The position numbers and the translations under genes are program-made. Below are positions 1 to 4,964 of a stretch of DNA of 6,184 nucleotides, piece after piece. The stretch is from Crocinitomicaceae bacterium (GTDB lineage Bacteria; Bacteroidota; Bacteroidia; Flavobacteriales_D; Sanyastnellaceae): assembly GCA_020848015.1 (NCBI GenBank), contig JADLBA010000280.1, forward strand, positions 1-6,184. The letters are read 5' to 3'. The notes under the pieces were generated by a model, which saw only the letters and a program-made list of their open reading frames with translations, was not told the DNA's origin and did not search any database. The first letter of the stretch is position 1; every line of letters starts with the position of its first letter.

Positions 1-142
1 ATTTTGCATCATCAGAAACTGCCGGAAATGAAAGATCGGAAGTTGCTCCAACCGAAGTTTGGTAAAAAAACGCTGCCAACACCAGTTTCATTTTGTAAAA
101 CCGGTACAGGCAGGCGTGCCACTTCTTCTCTTTTTTATGCAT
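1..142 (-). CDS. Unidentified, possibly secreted protein; 5' part only, cut by the window edge
   Basis: An open frame on the minus strand begins at an ATG at 142, five bases after the dapF stop codon, and runs off the left edge after 47 codons. The reading begins MHKKEKKWHACLYRFY. A second ATG at position 91 gives MKLVLAAFFYQTSVGA, which looks like a short signal peptide with a small-residue cleavage site, so the true start may be at 91. The close spacing behind dapF suggests co-transcription. I do not recognise the protein, and too little is visible to assign a family. It could be a chance frame, but its start position and hydrophobic N-terminus favour a real exported protein. Confidence 0.4.
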   Translation of the reverse strand, partial: MHKKEKKWHACLYRFYKMKLVLAAFFYQTSVGATSDLSFPAVSDDAK

Positions 143-147
143 ATCTT

Positions 148-924
148 TCAAATTTCAATCATACCCTCAAAGACGCACACTGCTGGGCCACAAAGCCATA
201 TATTGCGAAATTTGCCTTTCTTGTGCTGTTCAAATTTCACACGGAGATTGCCGCCGGGAGTTTCAACGTTTACTTCGCTGAGATCGGTGCGGAGATAACC
301 GCTCACCAACGCTGCTGCTGTTACACCTGTGCCACACGAAAGCGTTTCATTTTCTACGCCCCTCTCATACGTTCTTACAAAAAGTCTGTCATTACCCAAG
401 AACTCCAGCAGGTTGACGTTTACTCCTTCTTTTTTATAGTTATCGCTGTACCTGATTTTTTGTGCATAAGGAATGAGAGCAACAGCGCGAATATCCCGCT
501 GAATTGAAACGATGTGGGGAGAACCGGTATGAAGAAAAAAAAGTTCTTGTTCAATTGTTCTGATTTCCTGAACATCGGACATTTTAATAGCGATCTCATC
601 TCCGCTGACCACGGCTCTGTGTTTTCCATCAATTGCGCTGAACTCAATTTCCTTTTTTTCTAACCATTGAGAACGTGCGAAACTGATCGCACAGCGGCTG
701 CCATTGCCGCAAAAACTCTGGCTCCCATCGGGGTTGAAAAAATTCATGTAAAAATCTGTCTCTTTTTCCGGTTCAATCAGGATCAACCCGTCTGATCCAA
801 TACCATACTTCCGGTCGCAGAGAGCGCTGACCTCGTTGGGAGTGGGTTTCCAACTGTTGATGCGATTATCGGCTATAATAAAATCATTGCCCGTACCATG
901 GTATTTTGAAAAGCAAAAGCGCAT
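148..924 (-). CDS. dapF: Diaminopimelate epimerase DapF
   Basis: This enzyme interconverts LL- and meso-diaminopimelate, the step before DapD/DapE-type lysine pathways end in lysine and the source of meso-DAP for peptidoglycan; it acts in the cytosol without a cofactor. The 258 residues, slightly short of the usual 270 or so, carry all family signatures: YHGTGNDF at 8-15, GIGSDGLI at 41-48, NPDGSQSFCGNGSRC at 64-78 with the first catalytic cysteine C72, a TGSPHIV segment at 133-139, GVNVNLLE at 167-174, and ERGVENETLSCGTG at 187-200 with the second catalytic cysteine C197. Cysteine pair spacing fits the two-thiol racemase mechanism. The start ATG at 924 leaves the expected short N-terminus before KYHGTGNDF. 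The gene is transcribed divergently from the E1 gene and is closely followed by the partial secreted-protein frame. Identification is firm. Confidence 0.97.
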   Translation of the reverse strand: MRFCFSKYHGTGNDFIIADNRINSWKPTPNEVSALCDRKYGIGSDGLILIEPEKETDFYMNFFNPDGSQSFCGNGSRCAISFARSQWLEKKEIEFSAIDGKHRAVVSGDEIAIKMSDVQEIRTIEQELFFLHTGSPHIVSIQRDIRAVALIPYAQKIRYSDNYKKEGVNVNLLEFLGNDRLFVRTYERGVENETLSCGTGVTAAALVSGYLRTDLSEVNVETPGGNLRVKFEQHKKGKFRNIWLCGPAVCVFEGMIEI

Positions 925-971
925 TGCGCAAATATATTGTAGCCATTCTTCAAACTATCGCAATGCTTTGC
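913..971. repeat. Interrupted inverted repeat across the dapF start codon
   Basis: GCATTGCG at 921-928 is repeated in inverted form as CGCAATGC at 959-966. Beyond a three-base bulge the arms continue as GCAAA (913-917) and TTTGC (967-971), giving 13 paired bases around a 30-base spacer. One arm covers the dapF ATG (922-924) and the spacer contains the TATATTTG box. It could be an operator or, in a dapF transcript starting further upstream, a hairpin hiding the start codon. The pairing is seen directly; any function is inferred. Confidence 0.4.
929..936 (-). promoter_or_regulatory. Possible Bacteroidota -7 box (TATATTTG) for dapF
   Basis: Read on the minus strand this is TATATTTG, an exact fit to the TAnnTTTG -7 consensus of the Bacteroidota primary sigma factor. 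It ends only four bases before the dapF ATG, so a transcript from it would be leaderless or nearly so. The upstream TTTG that could act as the -33 element lies 14 bases away, closer than usual, which weakens the call. An eight-base match in AT-rich DNA can arise by chance. Confidence 0.28.
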
Positions 972-1037
972 AGTGTTCGGGTGAGTGGAGAGGAATTGTC
1001 TGCCCTCGCCGTACCTTGCACCCCCAAACTGATAATC

Positions 1038-3119
1038 ATGTCCATTTTGGAAAAATCTGAAATTCAAAAGCCACCTGTGCTGTCCAGTGATCTGCTGCTG
1101 CGAGCTTTTGAATTGATGACTACCGCCAAGAGTATGTCCGATGTGTTTGAAGAAAACGCGAAGTTTACCAGCAAGTATGTACATGCTACTTCCCGTGGGC
1201 ACGAGGCCTGCCAACTCGCACTGGGGATGCAACTCAGGCCGCAAGACTATCTCAGTGCCTACTACCGCGATGATAGCATTCTTCTTGGAATAGGTCTTCA
1301 GCCTTATGAATTGATGCTTCAATTGATGGCTAAGCGAGAGGATCCGTTCAGTGGAGGCCGTACTTATTATAGCCATCCCGCTCTGAACCGCGATGATATG
1401 CCCAAAATTCCACACCAGTCATCCGCAACTGGAATGCAGGCTATTCCTGCTACCGGTATTGCAATGGGGCTTCAATACAAAGAAAAAAGAGGGCTGCATA
1501 AAAGCAGGTCTTCAGACGACAATGCCGTAGTTGTTTGTTCTATAGGAGATGCCGCCATCACCGAAGGAGAGGTATCAGAAGCCTTTCATATTGCAACACT
1601 CAAAAAGTTGCCGATCATTTATTTTGTTCAAGACAACGAGTGGGATATCAGTGCCCACGCTTCAGAAATTCGGTTTGGCGATGCAATGACCTATGCACGG
1701 GCTTTTCCGGGTATCAAAGCCAAATCATTGGATGGCACCGATTTTATTGCCTGCTTTAATGCATTGAAAGAGATCATTGCCGATGTGAGGCTTTTTCGCC
1801 GGCCCTGGCTGGTGCACTGTAAGGTGCCTCTACTCGGCCATCATACCTCTGGTGTTAGACGGGAATGGTACAGAGATGATCTCGAAAGCGCCGCCCTTCG
1901 CGACCCGCTGCCGAAATTCAGAAAACAGTTGCACCAATTGGGCTTCGGCGATGATACTCTCGATCAGATAGTAAAATCATCGCGTGAAAAAGTGTTGGCA
2001 GATTATGACCGGGCACGCAATGCAGAAGACCCGCGTCCTGATGATCTGCTGACCTTCGATTATGCTCCGACTGAAATTACAGAGGAAAGAGGAGAGAGGG
2101 CACCGGTAGGCAAAGAACCCACCGTGATGGTGGACTGTGCATTGTTTGCGATGCAGGAAATATTGGAAAAACATCCGGAAGCCTTGCTTTATGGCCAGGA
2201 TGTGGGCCGCAGACTCGGCGGAGTGTTTCGCGAAGCCGCTACACTCGCTGAAAAATTTGGTGATGATCGCGTATTTAATACCCCGATACAGGAAGCGTTT
2301 ATTGTTGGAAGTACGGTTGGGATGAGTGCCGCCGGCCTTCGCCCGATAGTAGAAGTACAGTTTGCCGATTATATCTGGCCGGGACTGAACCAACTTTTCA
2401 CCGAAGCCAGCAGGAGTTATTATCTCAGCAATGGCAAGTGGCCGGTGAATGCAGTTATACGTGTGCCTGTAGGTGCTTATGGTAGCGGTGGCCCCTACCA
2501 CAGCAGTAGCGTGGAAAGTGTACTCGCCAATATTCGTGGTATCAAAGTAGCCTATCCAAGTACCGGTGCCGATCTGAAAGGATTGCTGAAAGCGGCTTTC
2601 TATGATCCGAATCCGGTGGTGATGCTCGAACACAAGGGATTGTATTGGAGCAAGGTGAAAGGAACAGAAGACGCACGAACGATTGAACCCGGCGACGATT
2701 ATGTTGTCCCATTGGGCAAAGCACGTACTGTGATCTCCGCAACACACAGTGAATCAGTGGCTGTCATAACTTACGGAATGGGAGTGTACTGGTCATTAGG
2801 CGCGGCAAAACAATTTCCGGGACATATCGAAATTATTGACCTCCGGAGTATCAATCCACTGGACAAAGAGTCTGTACTAAAGGCGGTAAAAAAATGCGGA
2901 CGATGTCTTGTAGTAACAGAAGAACCAGTCGCTAACAGTTTTGCGCAATCGCTCGCGGGGATGATTAGTGAAGAGGCTTTTCGTTACCTCGATGCACCGG
3001 TTATGACAATTGGAAGTATATCAACTCCGGCTATTCCGTTGAATTCAATTCTCGAAGAAACGCTGTTGCCAAACCCTGAAAAAGTTGCCAAAAAAATTGC
3101 TGAATTATTAGCGTTTTGA
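1038..3119 (+). CDS. Fused E1 alpha/beta thiamine-diphosphate 2-oxoacid dehydrogenase, probably branched-chain
   Basis: This is the E1 component of a 2-oxoacid dehydrogenase complex: it decarboxylates a 2-oxoacid on thiamine diphosphate and passes the acyl group to the lipoyl arm of E2. Both E1 subunits are joined in one 693-residue chain. The alpha half (about 1-325) has a SRGHEA segment, YYRDDS, the thiamine-binding GDAAITEGE at 170-178 with the Mg ligand region QDNEW at 198-202, and the HHTSG phosphorylation-loop region at 268. A charged linker (about 326-361) leads to the beta half, with YGQDVG, GGVFR, TPIQEA with catalytic glutamate E419, QFADYIWPG and GGPYHSSS with H488. The start at 1038 is preferred over an in-frame ATG at 906 because the extra 44 residues overlap dapF and match nothing in the family. 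The usual GDG motif reads GDA here. Substrate is inferred: branched-chain 2-oxoacids are likeliest, pyruvate or acetoin possible. No E2 or E3 gene is nearby. Confidence 0.93.
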   Translation: MSILEKSEIQKPPVLSSDLLLRAFELMTTAKSMSDVFEENAKFTSKYVHATSRGHEACQLALGMQLRPQDYLSAYYRDDSILLGIGLQPYELMLQLMAKREDPFSGGRTYYSHPALNRDDMPKIPHQSSATGMQAIPATGIAMGLQYKEKRGLHKSRSSDDNAVVVCSIGDAAITEGEVSEAFHIATLKKLPIIYFVQDNEWDISAHASEIRFGDAMTYARAFPGIKAKSLDGTDFIACFNALKEIIADVRLFRRPWLVHCKVPLLGHHTSGVRREWYRDDLESAALRDPLPKFRKQLHQLGFGDDTLDQIVKSSREKVLADYDRARNAEDPRPDDLLTFDYAPTEITEERGERAPVGKEPTVMVDCALFAMQEILEKHPEALLYGQDVGRRLGGVFREAATLAEKFGDDRVFNTPIQEAFIVGSTVGMSAAGLRPIVEVQFADYIWPGLNQLFTEASRSYYLSNGKWPVNAVIRVPVGAYGSGGPYHSSSVESVLANIRGIKVAYPSTGADLKGLLKAAFYDPNPVVMLEHKGLYWSKVKGTEDARTIEPGDDYVVPLGKARTVISATHSESVAVITYGMGVYWSLGAAKQFPGHIEIIDLRSINPLDKESVLKAVKKCGRCLVVTEEPVANSFAQSLAGMISEEAFRYLDAPVMTIGSISTPAIPLNSILEETLLPNPEKVAKKIAELLAF

Positions 3120-3153
3120 TCCCGTATTTTTACAAACCGGAAATACATCAACA

Positions 3154-3810
3154 ATGAATATAATCCACTGCTTTTTTTCGGCTTTGCTGTCTATGACAGT
3201 TGCCGCAGCCATCTCTCAGGCTCCCTTTGAAGGGAAAATTATTACTGAAGTGAAAGCCGTTGAATTGCCTCCGGAGGCAAAGGGAATGGAGTCAATGTTC
3301 AATCACTCAATCAATATCTACGTTAAAGGGAAAAACAGGAGGGTGGAAGAGGGCACTGCAATGGGTAACACGGTAATCATTACTCTGGGAGAAAAGAACG
3401 AGACGATCATGCTGATGGATATGATGGGGCAGAAAATAGCTGTAAGTATGTCGCCGGAAGAAAATACGCCAACAACAGGACACGAACCGGCAAAAGTGGA
3501 GTTGACAAATGAAAAAAAAATGATCGCCGGGTACGAATGCAAAAAAGCAATTTTAACAGGGACAGAAAATCCCGAAACAATAATGGAGATTTGGTACACC
3601 GAAAAGTTACCAAATGCAACCGGCAAATATGAATCTATAGCGGGGATGCCAATGCAATATAGGGTGAGTGCCAATGGTATGTTGCTCGAGTTCACGGTAA
3701 CTAAAGTAGCCGCTGAAAAGGTCAGCACAACTCTATTTGAAATTCCTTCCGGCTATACAGTAAAAACAAAAAAGGAACTCGAGGGGTTGATGCCTATGTT
3801 GGGCTACTGA
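3154..3810 (+). CDS. Exported DUF4412-like protein of unknown function
   Basis: The 218-residue product has an N-terminal signal peptide: a hydrophobic stretch at about 3-20 followed by SQA and the mature start PFEGKI near residue 24. The cysteine at residue 6 is inside the hydrophobic core and is not a lipobox. The mature part is predicted mainly beta: FEGKI, YVKGKNRRVE at 56-65, MLMDMMGQKIAV at 86-97, KMIAGYECKKA at 122-132, EIWYTEKLP at 145-153 and FEIPSGY at 195-201. This order resembles the DUF4412 family of Bacteroidota periplasmic or surface proteins, whose function is unknown to me. The family name is from recall of the pattern and less certain than the gene itself. It is unusually methionine-rich, with several Met-Met or Met-x-Met pairs. 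It lies 34 bp after the E1 gene and 33 bp before the thioredoxin gene, so co-transcription with the latter is plausible. Confidence 0.82.
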   Translation: MNIIHCFFSALLSMTVAAAISQAPFEGKIITEVKAVELPPEAKGMESMFNHSINIYVKGKNRRVEEGTAMGNTVIITLGEKNETIMLMDMMGQKIAVSMSPEENTPTTGHEPAKVELTNEKKMIAGYECKKAILTGTENPETIMEIWYTEKLPNATGKYESIAGMPMQYRVSANGMLLEFTVTKVAAEKVSTTLFEIPSGYTVKTKKELEGLMPMLGY

Positions 3811-3843
3811 GTACCTTTAATTACCTTCTCTCTTTCCGGTTTA

Positions 3844-4329
3844 ATGAAAAGAAATATTCTCTATTTATTCATTCTGCTCGCCGTTTTTGCCGGGTGGTGG
3901 TACTATTATAAAGTGCCAGCTGATGTGAAGTTTTCGCTGATGAAAACAGAATTTCCGGAGGGGAGCTATGGCACATTATCCGATTTTACAGATGGCCCCG
4001 CAGTTATTCATTTTTATGCCGCATGGTGCGGCCCTTGTATGCGAGAATTGCCAGCTATCCGCTCGTTTATTGACCGGTTTCCGGGCATTGAGGCAAAGGT
4101 GTTTCTCGTTACCGATGATCCGTGGGATAAGATAGAAAATGTGAGGAAGCAAATAGGTGAAAAGATAAATATCGTGCGGATAAATTCCCTGAAAGAAATT
4201 GGGATACATTCAATCCCCATTACTTATTTTCTTGACAAAGAATTGGAAAGCAAAAAGGAACAGATGGGTGCATGCCCGTGGGAAGATGAAAATTTTCTGA
4301 AAGAAATTCAACCAATCATACAATTTTGA
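3844..4329 (+). CDS. Membrane-anchored thioredoxin-fold protein (TlpA/ResA-like) with CGPC site
   Basis: A single hydrophobic segment at about residues 4-20, preceded by MKRN, anchors the 161-residue protein so that the thioredoxin domain faces the periplasm. The domain shows FYAAWCGPCMRELP at 57-70 with the redox pair C62 and C65, and SIPITYFLD at 123-131 with the expected cis-proline P125. This is the TlpA/ResA/DsbE-type thiol-disulfide oxidoreductase group, which reduces or exchanges disulfides in exported proteins or apocytochromes. The specific partner cannot be told from sequence. A third cysteine, C144 in GACPWED, lies near the C-terminus, where I would expect none; it could form a mixed disulfide. 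The preceding gene encodes an exported protein with a cysteine in its mature domain (C129), and the ferredoxin gene follows after only 13 bp. Confidence 0.92.
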   Translation: MKRNILYLFILLAVFAGWWYYYKVPADVKFSLMKTEFPEGSYGTLSDFTDGPAVIHFYAAWCGPCMRELPAIRSFIDRFPGIEAKVFLVTDDPWDKIENVRKQIGEKINIVRINSLKEIGIHSIPITYFLDKELESKKEQMGACPWEDENFLKEIQPIIQF

Positions 4330-4342
4330 AAATAATAGTAAA

Positions 4343-4621
4343 ATGGCAAATGTGACGGTAGTACTGGATGGGACAGAGACCTCTTTTGAACTGGATGAAA
4401 ACGGTGAAACTATTTTAAACACTGCCCTTGACAAAGGAGTGGATGCTCCGTATTCATGCAAGGGAGGAGTGTGCACAACCTGTATGGCGAAACTTCTCGA
4501 AGGCACGGTGCACATGGATGCGAACTACGCTCTGACTGATGGTGAATTAAAAAAGGGATTTATTCTTGTATGCCAATCGCATCCCACCTCTGAAAAGGTA
4601 AAAATAACATGGGATATATAA
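4343..4621 (+). CDS. Stand-alone plant-type 2Fe-2S ferredoxin, PaaE C-terminal-domain-like
   Basis: This 92-residue cytosolic protein is one complete plant-type ferredoxin domain. The cluster ligands are visible as PYSCKGGVCTTC at 36-47 (C39, C44, C47) and the fourth, C77, in FILVCQSHP, giving C-X4-C-X2-C-X29-C. The segments around the ligands, especially EGTVHMDANYALTD at 53-66 and the CQSHPTSEKV ending, closely resemble the ferredoxin domain at the end of PaaE, the reductase of phenylacetyl-CoA epoxidase. Here the flavin and NADH-binding domains of PaaE are absent, so it must receive electrons from a separate reductase. It lies 13 bp after the thioredoxin gene and is probably translated from the same mRNA. 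No paa genes are in the window, so a role in phenylacetate breakdown is not supported; it is a general one-electron carrier by default. Confidence 0.93.
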   Translation: MANVTVVLDGTETSFELDENGETILNTALDKGVDAPYSCKGGVCTTCMAKLLEGTVHMDANYALTDGELKKGFILVCQSHPTSEKVKITWDI

Positions 4622-4709
4622 GACTTTTGGAAAATCCTCTGGTGTTAATATTCCTTATTTACAAATAATTTTATATTTCTATTTAGCGGTAATTCTTTTA
4701 TCATTGCTA

Positions 4710-4755
4710 ACCGGATATATGCCGATGTACGGGCTTTATTTTATAAAGCTCCGGT
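4710..4755. repeat. Two-tier imperfect palindrome
   Basis: ACCGGA (4710-4715) pairs with TCCGGT (4750-4755). Inside this, GCTTTAT (4733-4739) pairs with ATAAAGC (4743-4749) around a TTT loop. The left side carries 17 unpaired bases, so the structure is lopsided, as many REP-type hairpins are. No T-run follows directly, so it is a poor terminator. It lies 210 bp before the RAYT transposase and could be a linked repeat, but I see no second copy in this window. Confidence 0.35.
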
Positions 4756-4772
4756 CAGGTAAATATTGAGGG

Positions 4773-4806
4773 TTTTTGATCGGGCAACGACCCCAAAAAA
4801 TTTTTT
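4773..4806 (+). terminator. Possible intrinsic terminator for the gene run ending in the ferredoxin
   Basis: TTTTTG (4773-4778) pairs with CAAAAA (4794-4799) and GGG (4782-4784) with CCC (4791-4793) around a CAACGA loop, with a three-base bulge on the left. A run of six T follows at 4801-4806. The shape fits a rho-independent terminator read rightward, 150 bp past the ferredoxin stop. The stem is AT-rich and bulged, so strength is doubtful. Confidence 0.35.
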
Positions 4807-4964
4807 AATAGAAATTTTGATATATAGCCAACACCTTAGTAAGTATGGCGAAAGTGCGGGAACCCCATTCCTTTAATGATGGAGAAGTTTGTCAAGTTGA
4901 TCCCTATTTTCAACTATCCAGCATTAGGAAAATGGAGTCGCCTCAAAATATAACTGTATAGATT

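Larger units (their letters stand above)
4622..4964. other. AT-rich gap between the ferredoxin gene and the transposase
   Basis: No convincing gene lies in these 343 bases. They hold two hairpin-forming sequences, listed separately, an A6T6 tract at 4795-4806 and a small inverted repeat (AGTTGA/TCAACT, near 4893-4912). An ATG at 4845 opens a 38-codon frame, beginning MAKVREPHSFNDGE, that ends in TAG at 4959-4961, three bases before and in frame with the transposase GTG. It has no recognisable motif. The gap is richer in AT than the gene run to its left. Confidence 0.6.

Noticed and set aside
4..507. 167-codon plus-strand frame antisense to dapF
   Set aside because: It lies opposite well-conserved dapF motifs and shows no protein-like features.
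906..1037. N-terminal extension of the E1 gene from the ATG at 906, looking like a signal peptide
   Set aside because: It overlaps the divergent dapF start by 19 bases, and E1 enzymes are cytosolic and begin near residue 1038-encoded MSILEK; the hydrophobic look is a by-product of reading non-coding DNA.
1977..2747. 256-codon minus-strand frame inside the E1 gene
   Set aside because: It is antisense to the conserved beta half of E1 and its translation has no recognisable domain.
3125..3132. TATTTTTA as a promoter box for the DUF4412-like gene
   Set aside because: It differs from TAnnTTTG at the last base, and the only nearby TTTG lies six bases upstream, far too close.
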